DNA of 36,936 bases. It comes from Bacteroidales bacterium. Its GTDB lineage: Bacteria; Bacteroidota; Bacteroidia; Bacteroidales; ML635J-15. Shown piece after piece: positions 1 to 8,880 of this stretch. Every line of letters begins with the position of its first letter. The first letter of the stretch is position 1. The stretch lies in contig JAQIBY010000184.1 of assembly GCA_027858835.1 (NCBI GenBank), positions 1 through 36,936 on the forward strand, given 5' to 3'. A program made the position numbers and the translations under genes. Under the pieces are notes generated by a model. That model searched no databases. It was not told the DNA's origin and saw nothing but the letters and a program-made list of their open reading frames with translations.

Positions 1-17
1 GGAAATCATCAGACAAA

Positions 18-458
18 TTAATCCGTCTTTGATTCCGGACGAAATTCCAATGAAATAGAATTCACACAATGTCGGGTGTTTTTATTCGTAAACCCCTCTC
101 CTACAAAAACATGACCAAGATGTCCGCCACAATTGGTACAAATAATTTCCGTTCTGACTCCATCAGCATCCAGAACATGTTTCACCGAACCAGGAATTTC
201 ATCGTCAAAACTCGGCCATCCACATCGTGCATCAAATTTCGTTTCTGAGTTATACAAAGCAGCTCCGCATTGCTTGCAAACATAAACCCCTGACTCCCAG
301 TGCTCTTCATATTCACCACTAAAAGGACGCTCTGTCCCTTTATGGATAATTACTCGTTTTTCCTCTTCACTGAGTTGTCTGTATTCATTGTTTTCTGATT
401 GGGCCATAAGCTTAATGTTAAATGTCGATACAATTAAAAAAATCAGTAAGATTTTCAT
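18..458 (-). CDS. msrB: Peptide-methionine (R)-S-oxide reductase MsrB, predicted exported
   Basis: ORF 18..491; likely start is the internal ATG at 458 ([20 protein letters not shown] signal peptide). MsrB motifs [26 protein letters not shown] and [11 protein letters not shown] with catalytic Cys. Confidence 0.93.
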   Translation of the reverse strand: MKILLIFLIVSTFNIKLMAQSENNEYRQLSEEEKRVIIHKGTERPFSGEYEEHWESGVYVCKQCGAALYNSETKFDARCGWPSFDDEIPGSVKHVLDADGVRTEIICTNCGGHLGHVFVGEGFTNKNTRHCVNSISLEFRPESKTD

Positions 459-641
459 GATTCCATTTATTTGGAGTAACAGAAATTGCATTGACTTTGT
501 TCATGGAAAACAGGATAAAATTCTGGCGACAAATCGGCCAAAAACCTAACAGACAGCCCTTTAAAAAAATAAGTACTTTTACTTATGAAATAGTTTATAT
601 TTTCACAGATTATAATTTGCTGCGAAGTAAGTGAAAACGTT

Positions 642-1016
642 ATGGTAAAAAAAACAGATGCCTTTAAAGCAGCACGAGCTAAACGTAAGGCCAAACAAAA
701 AGCAGAACGCATTTCAACAGTTCGCGATCGACCTGTAAAAAGCGTTTTAAAAGCAATCACCTGGCGGGTTATCGCATCTGCCACCACTTTTGCTTTGGCG
801 ATGTTTTTTTTCGGGACAGATCCCTATGCCCTTGAGAAAGCGACAGGCGTAGCAGTGGCTGAATCAGGAATTAAAATGGTTTTATATTTTCTGCATGAAA
901 GAGCATGGACCAGCGTACGTTGGGGCAGAATGCGGGTTATTATCCGTCGAAACTCTATGATTCGAAGAAAAATTATTAAACGCATCAAATTAACATCACC
1001 AAAAAATATACAATGA
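642..1016 (+). CDS. DUF2061 membrane protein
   Basis: Motif VKSVLKAITWRVIASATTFALAMFFFG...ESGIKMVLYFLHERAW typical of DUF2061; overlaps the start of cysH by 4 nt (ATGA). Confidence 0.85.
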   Translation: MVKKTDAFKAARAKRKAKQKAERISTVRDRPVKSVLKAITWRVIASATTFALAMFFFGTDPYALEKATGVAVAESGIKMVLYFLHERAWTSVRWGRMRVIIRRNSMIRRKIIKRIKLTSPKNIQ

Positions 1017-1717
1017 CAGAATTAGCAGAATTAAGAGCAGAAATTAAACAGAAATCCATTCCGGAAACATTGCAAATTATGGCAGAAGCATTTCCCGGAA
1101 AACTCATATTCACAACAAGTTTTGGTATTGAAGACCAAGTGCTGACACATTACATTTTCACTCACAATATTCCTGTGCGCGTTGTCACAATTGACACAGG
1201 CCGTATGTTTGAAGAAACCTATAAAGTATTCAACAGAACTCGCGAACGCTACGAGCGGGAAATTGAGGTAATGTTTCCGAAGCACAAAGCAGTTGAAAAA
1301 TTGCTAAGCACAAAAGGTCCGTATAGTTTTTATGAATCAATAGAAAACCGAAAAGAATGCTGCAATATCCGTAAAGTAGAGCCCCTGAAAAGAGCATTAG
1401 AAAACATGGAATGCTGGATTACAGGTATTCGCAAAGATCAAAATCAAAACCGCACCGAAATGGAAATGTTGGAATGGGACGAAGGTTACGGACTCTACAA
1501 AATTAATCCACTCATCGACTGGACATTAGAAGATGTTGAAACCTTTCTGAAAAAAGAAAACATACCATATAATAGCTTGCACGACAAAGGCTTCGTTAGT
1601 ATCGGATGTGAACCATGTACACGAGCAATAAAACCGGGAGAAGATTTCCGCGCCGGTCGTTGGTGGTGGGAAAATAATTCCGGGAAAGAATGCGGATTGC
1701 ACACCCATGGTGAATAA
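1013..1717 (+). CDS. cysH: Phosphoadenylyl/adenylyl-sulfate reductase
   Basis: TSFGIEDQVLTH, IDTGRMFEETY, CCNIRKVEPL, GCEPCTR and C-terminal KECGLHTHGE; Cys pairs suggest a 4Fe-4S APS-reductase-type enzyme. Confidence 0.93.
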   Translation: MTELAELRAEIKQKSIPETLQIMAEAFPGKLIFTTSFGIEDQVLTHYIFTHNIPVRVVTIDTGRMFEETYKVFNRTRERYEREIEVMFPKHKAVEKLLSTKGPYSFYESIENRKECCNIRKVEPLKRALENMECWITGIRKDQNQNRTEMEMLEWDEGYGLYKINPLIDWTLEDVETFLKKENIPYNSLHDKGFVSIGCEPCTRAIKPGEDFRAGRWWWENNSGKECGLHTHGE

Positions 1718-1729
1718 ACAGATTTCCAA

Positions 1730-1768
1730 AAAAAATCGAGCTCTGACACTTTCAAAGCTCGATTTTTT
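1730..1768 (+). terminator. Rho-independent terminator after cysH
   Basis: AAAAATCGAGCT-ctgacactttca-AAGCTCGATTTTTT inverted repeat ending in a T-run just after the cysH stop. Confidence 0.85.
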
Positions 1769-1789
1769 AATGTTTTACATTTACTATAA

Positions 1790-2329
1790 TCAGGAATTAA
1801 TCAGAGATACAATTTTCTCATCCTGAGGCTTTACTTTTGAGGAAAAGGATTCCAATAATTCTCCATTTTCGGAAATCATGTATTTCTGAAAATTCCATGA
1901 AACCTTAGAATCTTGCACCCCATTTTTTGCTTTTTCGGTCAGCCACTGATAAACAGGATGCTTTTCATTGCCTTTTACCGCAACTTTTGACATCATCAAA
2001 AATTCCACACCATAATTTTTCTCACAAAATGCCTGAATTTCTTTTTCTGTACCCGGTTCTTGCTTCAAAAAATCATTGGACGGAAAGCCAATAATCACAA
2101 AATCTTCACCGGCATAATCCTCATGCAATTTTTGCAAGCCTTCATATTGTGGTGTAAACCCACATTTACTGGCGGTGTTAACGATTAAAATTTTCTTCCC
2201 TTTAAACTGAGAAAAATCAACCATCTCACCGGTAATATCTTTGGCTTTCAAATCGTAAAAAGATTCCTGTGCCTGTAACGTGCCTGTCATCATAACTGCC
2301 ATTAAAATTATTAAACTTTTCATAATCAT
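1790..2329 (-). CDS. Glutathione peroxidase family protein, predicted exported
   Basis: NTASKCGFTPQYEGLQKLHEDY, GFPSNDF, SWNFQKYMI; N-terminal signal peptide. Confidence 0.92.
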   Translation of the reverse strand: MIMKSLIILMAVMMTGTLQAQESFYDLKAKDITGEMVDFSQFKGKKILIVNTASKCGFTPQYEGLQKLHEDYAGEDFVIIGFPSNDFLKQEPGTEKEIQAFCEKNYGVEFLMMSKVAVKGNEKHPVYQWLTEKAKNGVQDSKVSWNFQKYMISENGELLESFSSKVKPQDEKIVSLINS

Positions 2330-2356
2330 TCATTTTTAAAAGAAACCAAAAATCAG

Positions 2357-2364
2357 TAGCTTTG
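2357..2364 (+). promoter_or_regulatory. Bacteroidetes -7 element TAGCTTTG upstream of fRMsr
   Basis: Matches TAnnTTTG, 20 nt upstream of the ATG at 2385; -33 element not clear. Confidence 0.5.
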
Positions 2365-2384
2365 TTTAAACAAACAGAAATAAA

Positions 2385-2852
2385 ATGGACAATCATAAAA
2401 AAGCGGCACGATACGATCGGGTTTATCAGCAAGTCTCTGATTTAATTACTGATATAAACAATCCAATATCTCGCATGGCGACAATTTCCGCCATATTGCA
2501 TCATAAATTTGATTATTATTTCTGGACCGGATTTTATTTACTCAATGAAGCCGAGGAGCTTCTGGTTGGACCGTATCAGGGGCCGCTAGCCTGCTTGAAA
2601 CTTAAACCACATACAGGGGTTTGTTGGGCAGGCATTGACAATAAAGCACCGATTGTTGTTGAAGATGTGCACTCCTTTCCGGGGCACATTGCATGCAGTT
2701 CCAAATCACAATCTGAAATTGTGGTACCATTATATGATACGTCAAGAGAAATTATTGGAGTATTAGATGTGGACAGTGAAACAAAAAATACTTTCAACGA
2801 AATTGATGAGCAATGGCTCACAAAAATCTGTGAATTAATTTTCAAATCGTAA
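2385..2852 (+). CDS. msrC: GAF-domain free methionine-(R)-sulfoxide reductase (fRMsr/MsrC)
   Basis: FDYYFWTGFYLL, GPYQGPLACLKL, GVCWAG, VEDVHSFPGHIACSSKSQSEIVVPL, IGVLDVDS; the three family cysteines are present. Confidence 0.9.
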   Translation: MDNHKKAARYDRVYQQVSDLITDINNPISRMATISAILHHKFDYYFWTGFYLLNEAEELLVGPYQGPLACLKLKPHTGVCWAGIDNKAPIVVEDVHSFPGHIACSSKSQSEIVVPLYDTSREIIGVLDVDSETKNTFNEIDEQWLTKICELIFKS

Positions 2853-2858
2853 CCGAGA

Positions 2859-3281
2859 CTAATCTTTATCTAAATCATCAAAATCCACATCAGTGAAATC
2901 AGGATTCGGGATTTCATTGTCCTCAGGTTTTTCGTCCTGTGCCTTTTGAGCATCAACCACATCTTCTGCTTCAGGCTTAGATGCCTGCAAAGGTGTTTCC
3001 ATTTCTGGGTTTTCGAGAAAATCTTCAACATTTTCATCAATAAAATTCACGGAATTATTCAGTGATTCAGTGAATTTATCAAAATCTTCCTTATACAAAA
3101 ATAGTTTATGTTTTTCAAAATGGAAAGCCCCTTCCTTATCAAACATTTTCTTACTTTCTGTAATTGTCAAATACAAATCCCCTTTTCTGGTTTTCTTGAC
3201 ATCAAAGAAGTACGTACGCCTTCCTGCCCGAACAACATTCGAAAAAATCTCTTGTCTGCCTTTTGAATCGTTACCTTCCAT
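2859..3281 (-). CDS. DUF3276 / PUR-alpha-like nucleic-acid binding protein
   Basis: GRQEIFSNVVRAGRRTYFFDVKKTRKGDLYLTITESKK. ORF track starts at 3389, but a -7 box TATATTTG (minus, 3309..3316) favours the internal ATG at 3281. Confidence 0.85.
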   Translation of the reverse strand: MEGNDSKGRQEIFSNVVRAGRRTYFFDVKKTRKGDLYLTITESKKMFDKEGAFHFEKHKLFLYKEDFDKFTESLNNSVNFIDENVEDFLENPEMETPLQASKPEAEDVVDAQKAQDEKPEDNEIPNPDFTDVDFDDLDKD

Positions 3282-3308
3282 CACCTTAGGTTTATTGGTC
3301 TTTACTGA

Positions 3309-3316
3309 CAAATATA
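3309..3316 (-). promoter_or_regulatory. Bacteroidetes -7 element TATATTTG for the DUF3276 gene
   Basis: Reverse complement of caaatata at 3309..3316; matches TAnnTTTG about 28 nt upstream of the proposed start. Confidence 0.5.
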
Positions 3317-3408
3317 AAAATGATTTTGATAATATGAAAAAGGAATCAAAAAAAATTGCACATAAAAGAAAAAATGCACAGCTTTGCACGCTATAAAGGT
3401 TCTCAAGA

Positions 3409-4362
3409 ATGATTAGCAGACGACTACTAAGAATTAAAGTTATGCAGGTGTATTATTCAAACCTGCTCAGGGAAAATGGTGATTTAGAACTTGCTGTTAA
3501 AGAGTTGGATAACAGTGTTCATTACAGCCTAGAATTGTATTATGAATTATTGGCCATCATTACCTATATGGCAAATTATGCTGAGCAAAAAATTGCTACA
3601 GCGCTGGAAAAACGACTTCCGACCGAAGCGGACTTGAATCCAAATCGACGTTTTGTTGACAATCCGGTAATTGAAGGAATTCGCAATGCAGATTGTTTTA
3701 AAAAACAAACCAAGGCTCCAAGAATTCCATTTGATGCTCACAAAAGCTTAATTAAAAATTTGTGGAATGATTTCACCGCTACAACTGAATATCAGCGCTA
3801 CATGATAAAACAAAGCGTCGGTTTACAAGAGCACAAAGAAATTATTGCATTCTTTATTCGTGAGTATTTCCCTGAAAACGAAACCATTGACAGTCTCATT
3901 GAGGAACATGGAATTTACTGGAATGACGACATTGGTTTTGCAAGCAGTTTATTGGAAAAATCCATCATGCGCTTTAAACGCCCAACCAATGATGCCTTCT
4001 TAATTATGAAGGAATATAGTTGCGAAGCAGATCGTCGGTTCGGAAAACAATTACTCGTTAATGCGATGAAGCATGACAAGGAGTTTGAAAACTTAATCGA
4101 CCACCACAGTAAAAACTGGGATGTGGAGCGCATTGCCATCATTGATAGAATTATCATGAAACTTGCAATTACGGAATTCATGCATTTGCCTGATGTTCCG
4201 ATCAAAGTAACAATCAACGAATATCTGGAAATCAGCAAGTTTTACAGCACAGAAAAAAGCAATGCATTTATTAACGGTTTGCTTGATCAGATTGTTACAG
4301 CACTCAAAGCTGAAGACAAAATAAACAAATCTGCAAGAGGCTTAGTTGATAATTCAATATAA
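3409..4362 (+). CDS. nusB: Transcription antitermination factor NusB (long Bacteroidetes form)
   Basis: MISRRLLRIKVMQVYY...; C-terminal DVERIAIIDRIIMKLAITEFMHLPDVPIKVTINEYLEISKFYSTEKSNAFINGLLDQI is a clear NusB domain. Confidence 0.93.
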   Translation: MISRRLLRIKVMQVYYSNLLRENGDLELAVKELDNSVHYSLELYYELLAIITYMANYAEQKIATALEKRLPTEADLNPNRRFVDNPVIEGIRNADCFKKQTKAPRIPFDAHKSLIKNLWNDFTATTEYQRYMIKQSVGLQEHKEIIAFFIREYFPENETIDSLIEEHGIYWNDDIGFASSLLEKSIMRFKRPTNDAFLIMKEYSCEADRRFGKQLLVNAMKHDKEFENLIDHHSKNWDVERIAIIDRIIMKLAITEFMHLPDVPIKVTINEYLEISKFYSTEKSNAFINGLLDQIVTALKAEDKINKSARGLVDNSI

Positions 4363-4406
4363 ATTTGTCGCACGAAGTATAAAATTGTATTTTTACGAAA
4401 AATTTA

Positions 4407-4880
4407 ATGAAAATGAAGCAGATAAATATCATACTCGGTTTTGCATTAATTGTATTGCTTTCAACTGCTTGCAATGATAAGAAAAGCGAGAGCAATTCTG
4501 ACGGGCAAATCTCAACAGAAGATGTGCAGAATCCAATTACTGCAGATGGAGATGCCGACATGAGCAGCTTACCGGAGTTTGACTTTCCCGTGAAAGAATA
4601 TAATTTTGGCACAGTAATTCAAGGTGAAAAAGTCGCCTATACCTTTACATTTACCAACACTGGGGAGTCTGAGTTAATCATCAACAATGTAAAAACTTCG
4701 TGTGGCTGCACCTCTCCAAAATACTCCAAAGCCCCCATCAAACCGGGAGAAACAGGAAACATAGAAGTGATTTTTGATAGTCACGGAAGAAACGGAGAGC
4801 AAAACAAAACCATCAAAGTTTTTGCAAACACACAACCAAAAACCGAAGAGTTAAGAATTCTTTGTAATATTGTATCGTAA
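4407..4880 (+). CDS. DUF1573 lipoprotein
   Basis: Lipobox LLSTAC; FPVKEYNFGTVIQGEKVAYTFTFTNTGESELIINNVKTSCGCTSPKYSKAPIKPGETG. Confidence 0.92.
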   Translation: MKMKQINIILGFALIVLLSTACNDKKSESNSDGQISTEDVQNPITADGDADMSSLPEFDFPVKEYNFGTVIQGEKVAYTFTFTNTGESELIINNVKTSCGCTSPKYSKAPIKPGETGNIEVIFDSHGRNGEQNKTIKVFANTQPKTEELRILCNIVS

Positions 4881-4909
4881 ATTAGTAACACTTTAAATTT
4901 AAAGATTAT

Positions 4910-5233
4910 ATGAACATTTTAGGAATTATTTTAATGGCACCACCTGCAGAGGGTCAAGAAGGTGGCAGATATCAGAGTTTTATTTTTCTGATTCTGATTC
5001 TCGTTGTTTTTTACTTTTTCATGATTCGTCCGCAAATGAAACGTCAAAAAGAGATGCGGAAGTTCCGTGAAGCACTTGGCAAAGGCGATAAAGTTGTAAC
5101 AGCCGGTGGAATTCATGGCAAAATAAAAGCAATGAACGAAACCACGATTGATGTTGAAATATCTGATGACGTAGTGATAACCGTTGAAAAATCAACAGTA
5201 AATCCGGTTGGAGCACCACAAAAAAAACGCTAA
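4910..5233 (+). CDS. yajC: Preprotein translocase subunit YajC
   Basis: FFMIRPQMKRQKEMRKFREALGKGDKVVTAGGIHGKI. Confidence 0.95.
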   Translation: MNILGIILMAPPAEGQEGGRYQSFIFLILILVVFYFFMIRPQMKRQKEMRKFREALGKGDKVVTAGGIHGKIKAMNETTIDVEISDDVVITVEKSTVNPVGAPQKKR

Positions 5234-5239
5234 TCAAGT

Positions 5240-6235
5240 TTGGAAAACAAAACCAACATATTACTTGTCTGGTTTCAACGTATAAAGACAATAAGAATAA
5301 ACCGAAACTCTTTGATTTTCGGTTTATTTCTTCTTATTTCATCAATTCTATGGTTGCTAAATGCCTTAAACAAAGATTATGTTGAAAGGTTAAAATACCC
5401 GGTAAAATTCACCAATATTCCAGAAGAAATTCAAGTGCAAAATCGCCTTCCGGATTATTTGTATCTGGAAATCAACGGTCATGGTTACGACATTTTAAGT
5501 TATAAAATCAATTACTCAAAACCGCCAATCCGCATTAACCTAAAAAAAACCCAATTAAGAAAGAAAGCAGATGGGGAGTTTTATCTTTTAGGGTCAGATC
5601 TCGGTGATATCGCAAACAGCCGACTTAAAGGGGAAGTTTCTTTGATTCGAGTACTCCCTGATAGTATTCATTTTATCACAAAACATGCGGAGACTATTAA
5701 ACTCCCGGTAAAAGCAGACATTGAATATTCTGCGGCGAAACAACACATGATTATTTCAAAACCTGAATTAACTCCCGATAGCATTGAAATCAAAGGCATA
5801 CCAGAAAAATTAGAGAAATTAGAGTATGTGACTACAGAAAAAAAATCGTTTTATAATCTGACAGCAGACACAAAACGCTTTGTCAAGATAAAGTCCATCC
5901 CAGGAGTTAAAATGAACCCCGACCGTATTCAAATAAATATCACAGTTGAAAAATATACCGAAGCAAATATTAAGGTTCCGGTAAAAATCGTCAATGTGCC
6001 GGCAAACTATTCAGCAACAGCCATTCCCGGGAATGCCACACTCAATGTACAAGTACCACTTTCAGAATTCAAATCATTAGGACCGGAAAAATTTTCGATA
6101 GAGGCAGATTTTAAAAAAATAAAGAATGGAAAAACCGAGCTAATCATTTTCAAAAAACCGGACAATATCCAAAGCATTGAGATTACACCAAAACAAGTTC
6201 AAATTATTCTGAAAAAATCGTCACAGGAAGAATGA
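5240..6235 (+). CDS. YbbR-like / CdaR family protein
   Basis: Single N-terminal TM helix followed by repeated YbbR-type beta units; position between yajC and coaE typical for Bacteroidetes. TTG start. Confidence 0.82.
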   Translation: MENKTNILLVWFQRIKTIRINRNSLIFGLFLLISSILWLLNALNKDYVERLKYPVKFTNIPEEIQVQNRLPDYLYLEINGHGYDILSYKINYSKPPIRINLKKTQLRKKADGEFYLLGSDLGDIANSRLKGEVSLIRVLPDSIHFITKHAETIKLPVKADIEYSAAKQHMIISKPELTPDSIEIKGIPEKLEKLEYVTTEKKSFYNLTADTKRFVKIKSIPGVKMNPDRIQINITVEKYTEANIKVPVKIVNVPANYSATAIPGNATLNVQVPLSEFKSLGPEKFSIEADFKKIKNGKTELIIFKKPDNIQSIEITPKQVQIILKKSSQEE

Positions 6236-6813
6236 AAGTCGGAATAGCAGGAGGCATAGGAGGTGGCAAATCAAGCATAGCCAAAGCATTTGAAAACCTG
6301 GGAATTCCGGTTTTTTATGCCGACCCGCAAGCCCGTGAGCTAATGAAAAACTCACCACAGATTAAAAGCAAACTTATTCAGGCTTTCGGATCACATATTT
6401 ATCATGGGAATCAACTCAATAAAGCAGCTTTATCTAAGCTCATATTTAGTGATGATAAAGCAAGAGAAACTATCAATAAAATTGTGCATCCTGAGGTCAG
6501 ATTAGCGTTTGAACGTTGGGCAAAATCATGCCATTCTGACACTGTGATGATTGAAGCAGCCATCCTTTTTGATACAGGGCTTTACAAAACACTTGACGCA
6601 ACAATACTCGTCTTAGCTAATGATAATCATCGACTTAAGCGAATAATGTCGCGAGATAATATGAGTGAAGAAGAAGCAAGAAAACGCTTCGCATCGCAAC
6701 AAAATCCGGAAAATCATAAAAAACTGGCAACATTTTTGATAAACAATAACGACGAAGCAGAAGTGCTTCCTCAAATTTTAAACATTTATAATAAAATCAA
6801 ACAGAATGGCTAA
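6232..6813 (+). CDS. coaE: Dephospho-CoA kinase
   Basis: [32 protein letters not shown]-loop; IVHPEVR; overlaps the previous ORF by 4 nt. Confidence 0.95.
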   Translation: MKVGIAGGIGGGKSSIAKAFENLGIPVFYADPQARELMKNSPQIKSKLIQAFGSHIYHGNQLNKAALSKLIFSDDKARETINKIVHPEVRLAFERWAKSCHSDTVMIEAAILFDTGLYKTLDATILVLANDNHRLKRIMSRDNMSEEEARKRFASQQNPENHKKLATFLINNNDEAEVLPQILNIYNKIKQNG

Positions 6814-7516
6814 ATACGGAAAATGGCTGGGAGCAGGCTTAGGCTGGGCGCTCGGAGGCCCAATCGGCGGAATTTTAGGTTTTACAATCGGCAGTATTTT
6901 TGACGGCTCACAAACAAGTAGCATGTACGGAGCTGCACGTGGCAATTTTGCTGCATCACTGATTGTGCTTATTGCTGCTGTTATGAAAGCAGATGACAAG
7001 GTAATGAAATCTGAGCTGGATTATGTCAAAGCGTTTTTCACCCGAAGTTTTGGACATGAAAAATCTGCAGAAGCCTTAGTAATGCTTCGCGACATTTTGA
7101 AAAAAGACATTCCGTTAAACGATGTTTGTGAACAAATTCAACGAAATATGCCATATAGCGAACGGCTTCAACTTATTCACCTTTTGTTTGGTGTCGCTAA
7201 CGCAGATGGCAAAATCATAAAAATAGAAATTGACAAAATTGAACATATCGCACGACTCTTAAGAATCGATGAAAAAGATTTCATTTCGATAAAATCAATG
7301 TTTGTTAAAGATGCTAATACAGCTTATAAAATCCTCGAAATCTCCCCCGATGCCGACGATCAGGAAATTAAAAAAGCCTATCGGAAAATGGCAATAAAAT
7401 ATCATCCGGACAAGGTCGCTCACCTCGGAGAAGATTTCCAAAAATCAGCAAAAGAGAAATTTCAAAAAGTAAGTGAAGCTTACGAAACACTAAAACAACA
7501 ACGCAATATTGCTTAA
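6806..7516 (+). CDS. TerB-like plus DnaJ domain protein (DjlA-like)
   Basis: Gly-rich N-terminus [18 protein letters not shown], TerB region and C-terminal J domain [32 protein letters not shown] (HPD). Confidence 0.92.
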   Translation: MAKYGKWLGAGLGWALGGPIGGILGFTIGSIFDGSQTSSMYGAARGNFAASLIVLIAAVMKADDKVMKSELDYVKAFFTRSFGHEKSAEALVMLRDILKKDIPLNDVCEQIQRNMPYSERLQLIHLLFGVANADGKIIKIEIDKIEHIARLLRIDEKDFISIKSMFVKDANTAYKILEISPDADDQEIKKAYRKMAIKYHPDKVAHLGEDFQKSAKEKFQKVSEAYETLKQQRNIA

Positions 7517-7533
7517 ATTATTAATCTGATAAA

Positions 7534-7986
7534 TTGAAGAAGAGTATGTATTTGGAAGGAATTTTATCAATCGCCGGAAAACCGGGACTTTACAAAATGG
7601 TAAATCAGGCGCGAAATAGTTTGATTGTTGAATCGTTGGATACAAAAAAACGCTTCCCGACATTCGCAACAGCAAAAATATCTGCCTTAGAAGACATCGC
7701 GATATACACTAAAACTGAAGAAAAACCCTTAGTTGAGGTTTTTAATACCATTTTTGAACTTGAAGAAGGAAAGCAAACCATATCTCACAAATCATCAAAT
7801 GATGAACTCATGAGCTTTATGGAACGAATCATGCCGGATTATGATAAAGACAGAGTACGTCTTGCTGACATGAAAAAACTCATTCAATGGTACAATATCC
7901 TTATTGAAGAAGATCGCTTGAACGAAAAAGCCATTGAAGAATACGAGAAAAAAATCGCTGAGGAAGAAGCTGAAGAAGAAAATTAA
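7534..7986 (+). CDS. DUF5606 protein
   Basis: LEGILSIAGKPGLYKMVNQARNSLIVESLDTKKRFPTFATAKISALEDIAIYT. Confidence 0.85.
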   Translation: MKKSMYLEGILSIAGKPGLYKMVNQARNSLIVESLDTKKRFPTFATAKISALEDIAIYTKTEEKPLVEVFNTIFELEEGKQTISHKSSNDELMSFMERIMPDYDKDRVRLADMKKLIQWYNILIEEDRLNEKAIEEYEKKIAEEEAEEEN

Positions 7987-8008
7987 CATGACTCAAATGA
8001 ATGAAAGT

Positions 8009-8047
8009 GAATCAGCAGCATAGTTAATGTCTTGCTGATTCGCTTTT
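8009..8047 (+). terminator. Stem-loop terminator downstream of the DUF5606 gene
   Basis: GAATCAGCA (8009..8017) pairs with TGCTGATTC (8033..8041), followed by gctttt. Confidence 0.7.
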
Positions 8048-8181
8048 AGTAATATTGCATATCATTTCCGATGGTAAAATCGGTAGTTGGATATCAAAAA
8101 AAACCGTCTAATTTATAAACGAAAGCAACAAGCAAATTTTTGCATCCCACTAATATTACTCCAAAATATGTATCTTTGTGT

Positions 8182-8877
8182 ATGCAAGACTTTATAAACA
8201 CAAAAAATTGCATCAATTGTGAACACAAGTCGGCCTGTTTCAACACCTTGTTACAGGAAGAATTGCAATTCATTAATGAAAATAAAATACAGATTCAATT
8301 TTTCCCGGGAGAAAATTTATGCAAGCAGGGTGCTTTTGCTACCTATGTCATGTTCGTGACAAGCGGGATGGTAAAATTGTATGTCGAAGGCGGGGGACAA
8401 AAACAACTCGCAGTGAAACTGCTTAAACAAGGTGATTACATTGGCTTATCAAGCCTATGGGGCAGTAAGCTTTATCAATATACTGCGCAAGCACTTAAAG
8501 CCACGGAAGTTTGCATGATTGAGCAAGCTGATATTAAATCTCTGCTTGAAAGAAATATTAGCTTTTCCAATGAGCTATTAAAAGCTGTTTCTGCAGATGA
8601 ATCGCAACTATTTACAAAATTAAGAACTTCATCGCTGAAACAAACAAGCGGAAAAATGGCCTCTACCCTATTATATTTGGGACAAGATAATTTTGCGGAT
8701 GATTCTCCTTTTCAATATCTAAACAGAAAAGACATTGCTGATTTTGCCGGGATCTCAATAGAAGGAGGAATTAAAATCCTCAAAGAATTTGAAGCAGAAA
8801 AGCTTATTAAAATCAGCAAAAAATCCATTGAAATTGTCGATAAAGAAAGACTTGCGCAAATCGAACGATACGGATAA
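8182..8877 (+). CDS. Crp/Fnr-family transcriptional regulator
   Basis: cNMP-binding fold (FFPGENLCKQGAFATYVMFVTSGMVKLY) and HTH (NRKDIADFAGISIEGGIKILKEFEAEKLIKI); N-terminal CxxCxxKxxC segment. ORF track start 8140; internal ATG 8182 preferred. Confidence 0.88.
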   Translation: MQDFINTKNCINCEHKSACFNTLLQEELQFINENKIQIQFFPGENLCKQGAFATYVMFVTSGMVKLYVEGGGQKQLAVKLLKQGDYIGLSSLWGSKLYQYTAQALKATEVCMIEQADIKSLLERNISFSNELLKAVSADESQLFTKLRTSSLKQTSGKMASTLLYLGQDNFADDSPFQYLNRKDIADFAGISIEGGIKILKEFEAEKLIKISKKSIEIVDKERLAQIERYG

Positions 8878-8880
8878 GTT

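Noticed and set aside
467-787. 106-aa minus ORF between msrB and DUF2061
   Set aside because: Antisense to DUF2061 and overlaps the msrB start; no family resemblance.
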